Below, in pieces: positions 10,865 to 22,269 of a stretch of DNA of 64,000 bases. A model generated the notes under the pieces. It was given only the letters and a program-made list of their open reading frames with translations. It was not told the origin of the DNA and did no database searches. The position numbers were made by a program, and so were the translations under genes. Numbering within the stretch: position 1 is the first letter of the stretch; each line of letters begins with the position of its first letter. The DNA is taken from the NCBI GenBank assembly GCA_033557465.1, contig CM066031.1:1068736444-1068800443 (forward strand). Reading direction: 5' to 3'. Source of the DNA: Ichthyophis bannanicus. Lineage: Eukaryota > Chordata > Amphibia > Gymnophiona > Ichthyophiidae.

Positions 10865-11086
10865 GAGAGCAAGGAGGTGAGCTCCTCCCCCGTTCCTCTG
10901 CCCCTCCAACCAGGCAGTCTGACGAACTGTTTAAATTTAAAGGGCTAACAGGAGCCGCCGAAGCTTCTCCCTGGTCAGAACTCCCTTGAGCTGCAGCAGA
11001 GAGCAAGGAAGTGAGCTCCTTCCCCGCTCCTCTGCTCCTCCACCTAAGCAGCCCAATGAACTGTTTAAATTTAAAATGCTAACAGG
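10865..11086. repeat. Direct duplication of an 88-bp segment
   Basis: Two 88-bp segments, 10865-10952 and 10999-11086, share most of their sequence (gagagcaagga-gtgagctcct through actgtttaaatttaaa to gctaacagg), offset by 134 bp. The 46-bp spacer is unrelated. No coding function or transposon end was found. Confidence 0.75.
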
Positions 11087-11089
11087 TGC

Positions 11090-11640
11090 ATCTGCGCCTG
11101 GCGGGCCCGCACCTAAAGGCCACGCCAAAAGGCCCTTAGGCATGGCCCTTAGAATGGCCTCTGAGTGCCGGTAACCACAACCTCCTGTCTATCTATGTCT
11201 TGCATATACTGTATGAACAAGGCTTGGTACTTTATTAGCTGATCGGGTAATACCGAACTCCACAACAACTCTGCACAACTACTGATGAAGAGTTTGCAGC
11301 TTACCCACCACCTAAACGAGCACAAGCAGCACCAGCAGAAGAAAAAGAGGGAACCCGTGCGATTTAGAGGCTACTACCTCCTCCCCCCCCCCTTTGAAAG
11401 ATACAATTACTTCAGTTTCTCACATTAGCTGCTATAAAAAGTCCTAAGATATAGTTTATTTGACATTGCCTGGTCATACCTGTTGGCTCCTTTATTGCAT
11501 CTCAGTCATTCTGGGATGGGGACCCTTAATCCCATTGCACTGAGGCTGCTCACATGACTTCAACTGAGCCATGTCTGATGTCTCTAATAGTTTAATATTT
11601 TACAGTTTATAGACTTAGTCTGCTTGAGATAAGGCTTGTC
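11090..11640. other. No gene recognised
   Basis: No long frame or known repeat. It contains a C-rich run near 11380-11393. Confidence 0.4.
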
Positions 11641-11649
11641 TGCCTACTG

Positions 11650-13708
11650 TTTTCATTCACTGTTATTAATTATTTTCTTTCCTAATAAGTTTTCCCTATC
11701 TGATAATCTCAGTGTCTTTTAAAGCTTTTACTTATCTGTATCTTATTGTATTTCATTTATTCTACTTTATTTCATTTATTTTACCTTTATTCCTTTACTA
11801 CCTATTATCCCTCTCCTCCTTCTCACTTCTGTTCCTTTTTTTGCTCCTCCCTAACCTTCTTCCCTCACGTCACCAACCTAATACCCCCCTTTTTCTCACC
11901 CTCTCCCCATCCTCCCTATTTCCTCCCCATATTATCCTCCACCCTTTCCTCAGCTCTTGAGCTTCATTTTATCCTTCCTCTCATTCATCCCTCTCCTTCC
12001 TCTCTAAAACAGCCTCAACCCCCTTTCCAATTTGCGGTCTCCTCTCTCCCTCACACTCTTCTTCTCCTTCTCCTTCTGTCTTCTGGAGACATTAATCCCA
12101 ACCCTGGTCTCCCTTCACTTCTCTCTCACTCCCATACTGTTCCTCTTTCCACCACCCTAATCCCATCCATATCCCTCTCCTTTCCCCGTCCTCTCTCCCT
12201 TTCTCATGTGCTTTATAGAATGCTCATTTCATTTCTAATAAACTTCCCTTTACCCATGATCTCTTTATCTCTTGTGCTTTCCATCTTCTCGCTTTTACTG
12301 AAACCTGGCTCCTTCCTGATGATACTGCTTCAGTTGCTGCCCTCTGCCACGGCGACTATCAATTCTCCCACTCTACTCGTCACAATGGCCGTGTTGGTGG
12401 TGTTGGGTTTCTACTTTCTCCTTGCCAATTTCAACCTTTCCTTTTCCCTTAATCTCATTCCTTTCCCTCCTTTGAAGTCCATTCCATCTGTCTTTTTAAT
12501 CCCCTACCTCTCCGTATTTTTGTCATCTATAGACCCCCTAACAAGTCCTCGTCTACCTTCCTCACTGATTTTGACTCTTAGCTCTCCTTGTTCCTGGATT
12601 CTTCTTCCCCCTCCCTTATTTTGGTGACTTTAATTTTCATATTGATAACCCCTCTGATCCCTATGTGTCTAAGCTCCTCTCCCTTACCTCCTCTTTCAAT
12701 CTACAACTTTGCTCTTCTGCCCCCACTCATCAGCTTGGTCACTGCCTTGACCTCTTTTTCTACTCTAATTGTTTACCTTCTAATTTCCATACCTCTGTTC
12801 TTCCCTTATCTAACACCTGTTAAGTTTCACTTTTCATTACATCCCCCCTCAATCTCTCCCAATCTCCTCCTGTCTTTTTAGGAATCTTCATGCTATCGAT
12901 CCACTGACTCTGTCCTCTACTGTCTCATCTCTTCTGTCTTCTACTTTGTCCCCTCAGTCTGATGATGAAACCATAGCTTCCTATAATACTGCTCTCTCCT
13001 CTACTCTGGATACCCTTGCTCCACCCATTTCACGTCCTGTGAGGCGCACCTCACCTCAGCCCTGGTTGTCTTCAACTACTCACTACCTACAGTACGTTCC
13101 TGTGGCTGCTCAGCTGAGCACACATGGCTCAAAGCCTGCTCTTTCTCTGACTTTCTTCACTTCATATTCATGCTTTCTTCTTTCCTGTCTGCCATTGCAT
13201 TTGCTAAGCAAAAGTATTTTCTCCATCTGACAAACCATTTTGCCTCTAACCCTCGCCATCTCTTTTCTACTCTCAATTCTCTTCTTAAGGCACCTCCACC
13301 TCCAATCCCTCCATCTCTCTCTGCCCAAACCCTAGCAGACTATTTCCATGACAAAGTGCATAAGATTACTCTTCAATTACCCATTAAATCTTCTTCACCC
13401 CCTTCCCCCTCTCCATTACCAACTTTTCCCCTCAACTTCTATCATCCTTTCATCCTTTTCTAAAATCTCTGTTGAGGAAGCCTCTCTTCTTTTTTCCTCC
13501 ACTGAACTCACTACCTGTTCTTCTGATCCTATCCCCACCCATTTCTTCAAATCCATCTCCTCCTCCGTCATCCCTTTCATCTCACATATTCTCAGCCTTT
13601 CGCTTTCCATTGCAACCTTCTCTACAGCCTTCAAGCATCTTGTAATCACTCCGCTCCTCAAGAAAATGTCAATTGACCCTACTTGTGCTTCTAATTATCA
13701 GAGCACTT
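11650..13708 (+). mobile_element. L2-clade LINE, 5' part (2A, endonuclease, RT start)
   Basis: After a pyrimidine-rich leader, a frame opens that carries a leucine-rich stretch and a 2A-like motif (12085-12111). The apurinic-endonuclease region follows in shifted frames: NARSISNKL near 12210, LAFTETWL near 12290, GGVGFLLS near 12400. The reverse transcriptase begins around 13480-13700 with LLKK...NYQ, the equivalent of the NYRPIS start, where the copy ends abruptly. It therefore complements the 7.5-kb L2 copy, which has RT but no endonuclease. Several frame shifts and stops make it non-functional. No 3' end is present; the break at about 13708 is unexplained. Confidence 0.75.
12085..12111 (+). 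other. 2A-like ribosome-skipping motif (degenerate)
   Basis: The residues GDINPNPGL follow a run of six leucines, matching the D-x-E/N-x-N-P-G-P pattern of 2A peptides that are known at the N-terminus of ORF2 in several APE-type LINEs. In this copy the final proline is replaced by leucine, which should abolish skipping. Confidence 0.6.
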
Positions 13709-13709
13709 A

Positions 13710-14340
13710 AACACAGTTCAGTAATTTGTGTATTTTTGCATAATTTCCTAGAAATTACAGGTAGGTAAATAGCATTTTACATAAAATGTAGTTAGTTGTT
13801 GATTTGCCACATGAAATTGTATCATTTTTTCACTGCTGCTTTTTAAAATTATGACATCTCCAAAATTGACACATCCTAATATGGGGGTAATTTTACATAA
13901 TTTTATATCAGGGTGGCTATAGAAATTCTCAAAAATGTGCCTATTTTATGCTTAGGTTCTAAAGACCACAGCGTTTTTCTGGTGCTCCTTATACGTTTCC
14001 TAAAGTTAAGGGGATGATTAAAAGCCATTGGCACATACTTCAAAATCATTCAGTACTTTACCATTTATTTGCTTTTCAGTGTGGTACTGATACACTCAGC
14101 ATTTTCAGAGCCTTCTGAACAATCATCTATAGGCCACATACCATGCAATCGTTGTCAACTGTGCTCTTACGTGCTCTTGGATAACCCATTATTGTTACCC
14201 AATCAGAGACCCATATTTTTAAATTTTGCATGCACTTGCTGTGCAACTTGGGTCATTTATATAATAATAAACCCATGCCAGCTGATATATTTGTGGGAAA
14301 CTGCAAATGATTCACTTACGTATGAATGAAAACAAAAACC
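13710..14340. other. No gene recognised
   Basis: A/T-rich sequence with no recognised ends or long frames. Confidence 0.4.
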
Positions 14341-14344
14341 AGAT

Positions 14345-15025
14345 TGTAGACCAGGCTCAAATGGGTCGATGCAGAAAACTAGTGCGGCCTTTAAGCACAG
14401 ATAATGCCATTTTAAGGCACAATTACCACAGCCACAAGTAGAAAAGAGATGAATGCGTGCACAAACAGCAAAGGAAAAACTAGCGTGCAATTAATGCCAG
14501 CAGTATTTAAATCATAGGTAAATGAGCTGGCCATAATAAAATGGCATGCTAACATTGTCTGCACCCGATGCAGAAAAACATGTAGAGGATTTCATAACCA
14601 GCCTTAGCACCACTATCTCTGCCTGATGTTGAGGTGGCTTAAATGTTTTATGCGTGCCCCTGACAGTATTTTGATGGCTGTGGGGGCTTTCCCAGATAAT
14701 CCAGGCATCGGGGAAAGCCCCGATGCCATCAAAATACTGTTGAAGGCTGGTGCCCCCATGAGAAAACAAATCCCGCCCAACTAAAAATAAGTCTGGTGGC
14801 CTAGTGGCCCCGAATCCCCGCCCCCATCCCCCTCCCGGTACTTTCACCAAGGAGCTAGAGTGTTGCCCTTGAACTCCTACTCCTGCACCGCCATCTTGAA
14901 AAATGGCAATGCCTGGTCCCGCATGGTGCATTCTGGGATACACCAGGTGGGATCAGACTAAAAAGCCTTATATGGCAGTTTGACCCTGTCCAATGTATTC
15001 CAGGATGCATCGCGTGGGATCAAGG
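14345..15025. repeat. Left arm of large inverted repeat
   Basis: Segments of this stretch reappear inverted at 16681-17275: acagtattttgatggc (14667) with its counterpart near 16916, the aataagtctggtggcctagtggcc block near 14785, and the gccatcttgaaaaatgg block near 14892. Local foldbacks such as gggctttcccag...gccccgatgcc (14690-14735) are also present. It looks like a MITE-type foldback, or two related MITEs head to head. Terminal duplications were not found. Confidence 0.5.
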
Positions 15026-15038
15026 GCCACCATTTTTC

Positions 15039-16667
15039 TTTTTTTTTAAATTTTATATTTATAGAATATACAAAATATTACAAGGATACAATCACTTGCA
15101 CAGGAAATCGAGATATCAGGAGATACACACCATGTAACAATAAATTCAGAAGAAATAAAGTAACCTGAGACAATCGCTCTAGCCCACAATAGTGAGATCC
15201 AAAGAAAATAGGAAAAATAAACTACAATGAATTCTAATAGGAAATATGCAGAGACAAATCAGCCAACATCATTAAGTCGGTGTAGAACAGGCGATAGTCC
15301 CACCACCTACAACCCCACGGGCATTCAAAAAAGAAATTAACTAAGTTGGAAAAAAAATATATAAGAATTACCCTCTAATTTTACAAGACATTTACAGGGA
15401 TATTTCAAAAAGAAGAGCCCACCCAATTGGGAAACCTTTGGGCGCAGGATTAAAAATTCTTTCCTGCGTCTTTGTGTTTCCCTAGCTAAATCAGGAAACA
15501 TGCGGACCAAGCAGCCCTTGAAAACAACATTTCTCTTTTTGAAAAACATTTTTAGAAGCCATTCCCTGTCTGATGCTAAGGCAAAAGTTACCAAGCAAGT
15601 AGCCGGGATAGCTGTATCCATATCCGAAAACTCTAACATAGAGGTAACATTCAAAACATCTACTACTGGTAAACCAGGTAAACCAATATCTGAGGGAGCT
15701 TTTTGGCCCGTGGGCATATAGTATATCTTAACCAACGGTGGACAGAGCTCAGGGGAAACCCCAAGAACTTCTAACAAGTAAAACTTAAACATTTCTTTTG
15801 CGGAAATACCTGCCACCTTATGAAAATTAATCATACGTAAATTAGTCAATTGTGAGTGATTTTCCAGGGCTTCCATCCGGCTCCTCATGTTACCAAAGTC
15901 TTTCTTCAATGCCTCGACCTGGAAGTCCAAACGCTCAGCACAAACAGAAGACTCAGTAACAGTTAATTTAAGGGATTCAATGGACTCAGAATTCACCAAA
16001 CAGTTCCTCTCAGTCTGTGATACCTGAGTTTGCAAACTTTGAACTTGAGGGATAATAGCCTCACCCAGCTGCGTAATTGCTGACCAAATGGCTTCCAAGG
16101 TAAACTGCTCCGGTCTCTGCAACTCAAAAGCAAAAGGCATCGGCTCAACTGTAGCAAGTGCCATTTCCGGGGCTGAACCTGGTGAAGAAGGAACACCGGT
16201 TGCTTCAGACGCTGACCGCTGCACTCCCAGCGTCTCCGGGGCTGAAGGAAATCGTGAGGGCACCCCCCCCCCCCCCCACTTGCAGAAGCTTTCAGTGGCG
16301 ATCCCAGCAGAGCAAGAGGCTCACCTATGTAAGGCGCCTCCGCTTCCTCGCCCACTGAACGGGCCCCAATACACGCTTGCTTGGGAGGCCCCTTCACTTC
16401 CGGGGGCATAAGGTCACTACCCGAAGGGGACGTTGAGCTCACTGGCTCCAATGCCCTCTCAGCCGGGCTATTCACCCCCGACTGTGGCTAATGCTCTGGA
16501 CGAAGATAATGATCCAAAGGATCAACAACTGGTAAATCAGAGGAGGCAGGGAGTGACGTCCGGGAAGCTAACCCCCACCGAACGTTCCTCCGACGCAGCA
16601 TCAGGAAACAATGTCAGAAACCTCCGCCTCTGCAAATCGCCATCTTGGATCTTGCTCAGGTTACCGT
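15039..16667 (-). mobile_element. ORF1-only L1 derivative (HAL1-like), 13-bp TSD
   Basis: A minus-strand retroposed unit starts at 16667 with a 5' UTR-like leader, continues through an L1-type ORF1, and passes directly into a ~300-bp 3' UTR ending in TATAAAATTT and A9 (plus 15039-15047). It is bounded by the perfect 13-bp duplication gccaccatttttc at 15026-15038 and 16668-16680, so these are true insertion ends. No ORF2 sequence lies between ORF1 and the tail. Mammalian HAL1 (half-L1) elements have this same layout, so this is an analogous ORF1-only element or an internally deleted transcript mobilised by an L1 in trans. Confidence 0.8.
15337..16414 (-). pseudogene. L1 ORF1p (coiled coil, RRM, C-terminal domain), frameshifted
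   Basis: The translation shows the three-part layout of L1 ORF1 protein, an RNA-binding chaperone of the L1 particle. It has a Pro/Ser-rich N-terminus, a coiled coil (around LQTQVSQTERN through MRSRMEALENHSQ), then an RRM-like and C-terminal domain (TNLRMINFHKVAG, ATCLVTFALASDREWLLKMF, RMFPDLARETQRRRKEF) and a normal C-terminus (YPCKCLVKLEGNSYIFF). The first ATG I would favour is at about 16414. The frame is lost at a C tract (G on the coding strand) at 16262-16277 and recovered in another frame downstream. From that tract to the stop, over 300 codons are otherwise open, so decay is slight. Confidence 0.8.
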
Positions 16668-16680
16668 GCCACCATTTTTC

Positions 16681-17275
16681 AAGATGGCGACACAGGAGCA
16701 GGAGCACATTGACAGCGCTCCCACTTCTTTGTGAAAATACTGGGGGGGGGGGGGGGGAGGGTTTAGGGCCACTAGGCAACCAGGCTTATTTTTAGTTGAG
16801 TGAATGGGGGGATCGTGCTGCTGGGCCACCAGATTTATTTTATTTGGGTGGATGGGGGGGATCGGGGCTGCTGGGTCACAAGGGATTTGCTTTCTGTTGG
16901 GAGCACCGGCCCCCGACAGTATTTTGATAGCATCTTGGACTTTCTCTGATGCCTGGATCATCTGAGGGGAAGTTTGGCACTTCACACACTATCAACTCTG
17001 TAACCTCTTTGCAGTGCACCGATAGCATGTGACTTCAACGCCTGCATGCAGAAAGGGGCTCATATGCAAATTAACCATTATGTGCCCCTGTTTCACAGGC
17101 AGAGCATGCCAAATTTGCGCAGAGTTCTGTGCACATGTGTTTGGCTTGTTCTCCCAGTTAATGCTGCCATTTGCGTCAAGTTTAATGCGTGGCTAATTTG
17201 CATATGATCCCCTTTCTGCATGCAGATGCTGAAGTTGCATGCTATCGGTGCTATTCCTTGCAGAAATAGCCTCTG
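16681..17275. repeat. Right arm of large inverted repeat
   Basis: Inverted counterpart of 14345-15025, resuming right after the L1-derived insertion. It also holds its own internal foldback: 17012-17078 and 17192-17258 are inverted copies sharing ctgcatgcag, gcatgctatcggtg and atttgcatatga. A 17-base G run lies at 16741-16757. Confidence 0.5.
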
Positions 17276-17879
17276 TGAGATTATAGTTTGTATGATGAGC
17301 TGTAGGAGGTATCAGTTTGTATGTAACGTATAGATATATGCCAGCCCCCAAACTACACAATCAGTGTTTTCTAGCAGTAAGGACTGACACAGAAAATCTC
17401 ACAATTCTGGCCCTCTTTTTATTCAAGTACGTTCAGGAGGGATATATCGGTAAAATTAGTTACTGTTCTGTTGATTTATTGCCTACTTACAAATTCACAA
17501 TCCTGGCAGTGAAAGAAATAATTCTCTCCGGACAATTCCCACTTGCTGTATAAAAGCAAATCTGCTTTAGCTAACTATTCCCCTTTAAGAATTAAGTAAA
17601 GGCAATCACACATCTCTCACCTAGAGTCTCTGAACAGTTGCTAGAAGCATGAGGTCCTGGCTGTATCATCTGGGCAGAGAACCATATTAGGGCAAACTTC
17701 AACTAGGAGGCTCCTAGCAGGTCAGCCGAAGAGAGAGAGGATTTTACTTACAGTACAGAGATAACAGGCAGCCATGTTTGCAGAGCAGAGTGTATTCATC
17801 TAGTCTTCTAGCAGGCAAAACTCCTTTATCTTCTGCCCTGCTTTAGTGTTCTTGGCCCATCATTAACCAAAATCTGGTA
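17276..17879. other. No gene recognised
   Basis: Only short frames; no transposon ends recognised. Confidence 0.4.
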
Positions 17880-18166
17880 AGAGCATAAGATGTGCCTTAC
17901 TGGGTCAGACCAAGAATCTATCAAGCCCAGTATCGTGTTTCCAACAGCAGCCAATCCAGGTCACAGGTACCTGTCAGGTTCCCAAAAAGATACACAGATT
18001 CCATGCTGCTCATCCCAGGGATAAGCAGTGGATTTCCCTGTTCCTCTTTAAAAATGGTTTATGGACTTTTCTTCCAAGAACTTGTCCAAACCTCTTATAA
18101 ACTGAGCTACACTAACAGCTTTTACTACTTCCTCTGCTAATGAATTCCAGAGTTTGATTGTGCGTT
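17880..18166 (-). mobile_element. CR1 LINE 3' end, first part (split by ERV)
   Basis: The minus strand matches the end of CR1 ORF2 and its 3' UTR as seen at 38600-38866 and 49089-49290: a frame reading LWNSLAEEVVKAV-like sequence, then the conserved ggatactgggcttgat...tgacccagta and a short cttatgctc-type tail at 17880. The element continues at 24613 after the retrovirus; rejoining at CGTT restores the sequence found in the intact relative at 43545-43570. Confidence 0.85.
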
Positions 18167-18685
18167 TGTAGCAGCAATCGCTGTGAAAAGCTCTTATTCA
18201 ATCACTCACCCACAGAAGGAAAACTCACAGGCAGGCTGGAATGCAAACAGGATCTTTAATGTGCACAGGATCAGACAGAGATACCAGCAACCTCCACAAG
18301 GGTCTGAACCCCGAGGGACGGCCTACAATGCCTTATATACAGTACAGTTTTAAACTCATTCTACAATCCCATTTGCCACAGGTATTTCCTGCCCACCAAT
18401 CAGCAGCCCCTGGGGAGGTACCTGGGTGACCTGTCCAAACCGGTATGCTCTGGTCTGTTGGTTTCAGGGCTAGGGAAATACTGTGCTCAGACCTGGAGTG
18501 GGGGAAGGGTGCCTACTGGAATCTCAATGTCTCTCTTAGCAGGCTGATTACCTCATGGCTTGCGGGGGAAGGGTCAGGCTGATCAGAGCCTCATGGCTTG
18601 CAGCATGGCTTGGGGGAAGGGCTATCTACAGTTCGCAGCATGGCTTGGGGGAAGGGCTACCTATAGCTACCTCATGGCTGCCTCA
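18167..18685 (-). repeat. 3' LTR of ERV
   Basis: 519 bp, reading TGAGGCAGCC...GCTGCTACA on the minus strand, so TG...CA ended. It contains a TATA-like TATATAAG (plus 18332-18339) and an ATTAAA polyadenylation signal (plus 18255-18260) about 75 bp downstream, giving a normal U3-R-U5 order. The U3 part carries short repeats of gcatggcttgggggaagggct. I found no difference from the other LTR. Confidence 0.92.
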
Positions 18686-18700
18686 TTCCCCCCTTTTTAA
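18686..18700 (-). other. Polypurine tract of ERV
   Basis: On the minus strand TTAAAAAGGGGGGAA ends directly at the 3' LTR. This is the plus-strand primer of retroviral replication and fixes the orientation of the element. Confidence 0.85.
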
Positions 18701-18715
18701 GTAAGACCTCAACCG

Positions 18716-18919
18716 CTAGAGGCGGTTGAGGGCTGTATTACTGGAGGCAAGCCGCAGAGGAGTATATTGGGTCAGGGCCATGACCGTGGCAGCCGCCTTG
18801 CGTTCTACCAGGGTGCCAAGGGTGGAAACAACCTGTAAGGAAAAAGGCACTTGGTTAAAATGTACGGTACAGCAATGGGACAAGTTAAGGTAGAGAGTTA
18901 CGTATACAAAGGTCTGCAT
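18716..18919 (-). pseudogene. Short frame next to ERV polypurine tract
   Basis: A 67-codon frame lies where the end of an envelope gene would be. A splice-acceptor-like tttttccttacag falls within it. The residues do not match an envelope protein I can name, and it may be non-coding. Listed only because of its position. Confidence 0.2.
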
Positions 18920-19046
18920 GTTCAGAGCAGTTTGGGCAAGTAATACTGCTGTGTTAGTAGTCTCTGCACTTGTTTGAAAGCAAGTCTATATCAGCTAAGG
19001 CACCTTTTCTCAGTCTGATCCCGGTTCCAGGAAAGGTGTCTGTAAA

Positions 19047-19310
19047 TCAGTCTCTCCGGTGGTCCAGAGTTCGTCGGCAGTCTGTTAGAACCCCGTACTG
19101 GGCAGAAGTGTCAAAGCGTAGGGGCTGGTTTGGAACTGTGACAGAAGTCCAGGCTGGAACAATTTCTGGTGCAGCGGCCTTGACACGAGAGTGATGGATC
19201 CTCGGAGCAACTTCAGCCACCTTGACAGCCGTGGGGGTGGTCCGCAGAACAGTATACGGGTCTCGCCACTGGGGAGTCAGCAGATCCTGCTTCCACTCCT
19301 GGATCCATTA
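19047..19310 (-). pseudogene. Retroviral integrase C-terminal remnant
   Basis: On the minus strand about 85 codons read like the C-terminal DNA-binding part of a gammaretrovirus-type integrase: a WRDPYTVL segment corresponds to the GPY/F motif (Gly replaced by Asp), followed by TTPTAVKVAEVAPRIHHSRV, and a stop at 19047-19049. The zinc-binding and catalytic core domains are absent upstream, where a long T tract (19439-19459) begins instead. This is the only recognisable pol sequence in the element and shows its retroviral origin. Confidence 0.75.
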
Positions 19311-19438
19311 TCACTGGAGGTTCCTTTGCTGGTAGGAAATATTCCATTATGCCCTTGACTGATCTCCACATGTTTACAGATCAGACAAGTGCACGCGCGT
19401 GTTCTGTAATTCTGACAAGTTTTAGAATCACACCAATT

Positions 19439-19459
19439 TTTTTTTTTTTTTTTTTTTTT
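19439..19459. repeat. Poly-T tract (21 nt)
   Basis: A run of T (A on the ERV sense strand) at the edge of the integrase remnant. It may mark the junction where foreign or retroposed sequence replaced pol, but no duplication flanking it was found. Confidence 0.6.
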
Positions 19460-22260
19460 GCCTGTGAGAATTTGTCATCAATTTATCCCTCATCATTTTT
19501 TATATTCATTAGCCAGATACATCACTTCACATCATTAAATTGCCTTCACCAGTTTACTGTCCATCAGAGTCCTTCCACATCATTAATTACCTTCATCAGT
19601 TTACTGTCCATCAGAGTCCTTCCTCTTAATATATCACTTTACCCCTCACAACACTTTCCACCAACTACATACATAGGTCCTTCAATTTTTTTCTTTTTCT
19701 ATACCATACTAATGTATCCTTATCTGGCAAGGCTGCTAAAACAATTGTTAGAGACATAGTATTGTTGTAAACAGTGTCCATTTCCCACTAACTTAATTGG
19801 TGCAGTTCTAGATTGGCATGGGTGCTCATTCTAAATAGCGACTGTCTAAACAATCTTCAATATAAAACGATACATCAATTCCAATAGAAAGAAATATGGC
19901 TCCTAACATGACAGCCACATATCTCTCATGTATGGCTAGAGTCTATTGTACACCTGGTTCCCAGTGAGAGTACTGTAGGAAACTTAAAAATACTTGGACT
20001 GATCTTGAAAATGCAGTGGTCCACAAAGATTTATGTAAGCTATCCATTAATTATGGTGTCAAAAGAGATCCTCTTGAGGTGAGAGACTAAGAGGGCACAA
20101 GGCATTGGTGGTTGGGCCTCATGGCGATACTCCTTCTGGTTCTTCTTGGCCTGCAAGGCATTTGTGAATAGGCCTCATGGCAATACTTCCTCGGGTTCTT
20201 CTTGGCCTATTCCCCCCTGCTTATTCATGTCTCTTCAGAGGCATAAATGTACAAGGTTCGTGTTTTCTCAGGCCTTGTGGGTCCTCGAGGAGTCTTAGAG
20301 CAGTCAGAATTCCAGTGGCCCAGATCATCACACTTGGAGTAGCACGTTTTATTGCCTTTTTCCTAGGCTGTCGTCTCACCTTCTGCCCCTCTCTCTCATT
20401 CATTTTCTCAAAGCTCTCCTGGATCATTGCTGACAAGTAAGATTTAGTTTTATCCAATCAACTCGAGTTAATGTTATCATTATATTTGTAAATAATATTT
20501 TTACAAATATTTCCATATTTCTGGGAATCACAGTTCCATCTTTCCACTAAATTTGCTTTATATACTTGGGAACCAAGCGATTTCAGATCAGCCCCTTTCC
20601 AAAATTTAATATTTACTCATCTTATTGCTGTGTATACTGGACCTCTACATAATGTACTCCTACCAGTATATTTGGTAACAAAGTACAAATGTATAAACTA
20701 AAAAGATTTGTATCTCACAGTGCTATAATATATTGTGCTCCTGAACTCTGGACACCAACATGTAAAATTCAAATACAGCAGGACAGGTGAATTTATTCTA
20801 AATAGCACCTATGATGTTACTGTCCTGTTCATCATTCATGAGCACAGAGCTTAACAAGGCAAAGTGATTACCTTGTATCTTATAGTTCAAAACAGGCATG
20901 AAACTGATACTTTATAAGAAGGTTGGTGGATATCTGGAATGCAATATCATTGTAGTATCAGAAAAATGAATACAGTTGATCAAGGCAGTTTAATGTACCA
21001 AGCAGGAAAGAACGCAATCATCAGCACAGCATTTACTGTCTGCAGAATAAACTGCCAAAGATGGCATATCATGCAGAAGTATTACTTGCTTAAGTTTGTA
21101 TGTGCAGTCAAAACCAAATATATGTACCAGAGAAAATCCAGGCTTTAAAGGACAAGTAAAAAAATCTTCATTTCTTCATGATCTTATAAGGATTTTTCTC
21201 CAGCCTTTGTTTGCTTCCAGCAGACATTTGAGGATGCTCAAAGGAGGCACCTCATGGTTCTAGAAGCTCAAACTCTACAATTAAAATTGATGACAAGAGG
21301 ATTGTTTGCAGGCTAGGTGTGGCTAGGTGAATTGGGGTTCTTTGTCCTCTAGGAGAAAGACTCCTAGATGATTTTTTTTTTCTTTTGTCCTCTCTAATGG
21401 GCCTCCATTCATCTGCTAGAAGAAGGAACTCCTCCCAGTATCTTTCTATAGCTATGCAAACTATTTCAGCAGTTCCAACTATCCCCCAGTCACCGCTGAG
21501 AGGTGTGACCAAAACACCTGGTTCCCTGACCACTGATCATGCATGTAACATAGCAATGAAATTGGATATGCATCAAACAATGCAATTGTCTTCCTTCACT
21601 GATATACCAGTACCACAGTCCACACACAGCAAACCCCCCCCCCCTTTTCCAAACTGTCCCCTTCCCTGCAATCAGTAGACCTGGTGTTTTTCACTGTTTG
21701 GGGACACAGGGGCGACTCGTCAATAACTTCACCTTTTACTGATAGAGTATCAAAATCAATCCTGAAATATAAAGACCTAATGTCTGGACAAAAACTTTCT
21801 TTCCCTAATGTCACAACCAAACACAGAGCCACTAACAAACACAGAGCCACTAGCAATTTTTACATAACAGTACATTAACTATATGGGCCAGCCATGAATC
21901 CATACAGGGAAGCTGGTCCGGATACTCCCTCACCACAATTCAGCCTCCGGACCCCATGCCCCAATCACAATTCACAAATCACAATGTTCAGTGTAAATTT
22001 TCTAATCTCACCTCTGGGAATACAACATACAATATAATCCTGGTAACAGGCAGAGTCTGGCTGCACAAAACGCACAGGACCACAAAGGGAAAAAGAAAGA
22101 GGGAAAACAGAAAACAGAGACGTCTCAGCAGCGAATACTCACACACTCTCCTTCCCCAGCAGCAGCTTGTTACAAATACATCACAGACACTCTCTCTAGC
22201 TGTATCATAGGATCTAACTTTCACCATGAGGACATTAGAAATACAGTATGAGAAATATAG
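19460..22260. other. ERV interior without recognisable genes
   Basis: About 2.8 kb of A/T-rich sequence inside the ERV, with no frame over 100 codons that resembles a viral protein. It includes a short duplicated segment around 20115-20210 (ggcctcatggc-atact-cct...ttcttcttggcct) ending in a second polypurine-like tract (20209-20217). Its origin is unknown. Confidence 0.5.
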
Positions 22261-22269
22261 CTAGCTATT

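Noticed and set aside
11712..12881. Hydrophobic ORFs that look like multi-pass membrane proteins
   Set aside because: Wrong-frame translations of a pyrimidine-rich L2; the correct frames give endonuclease and 2A motifs.
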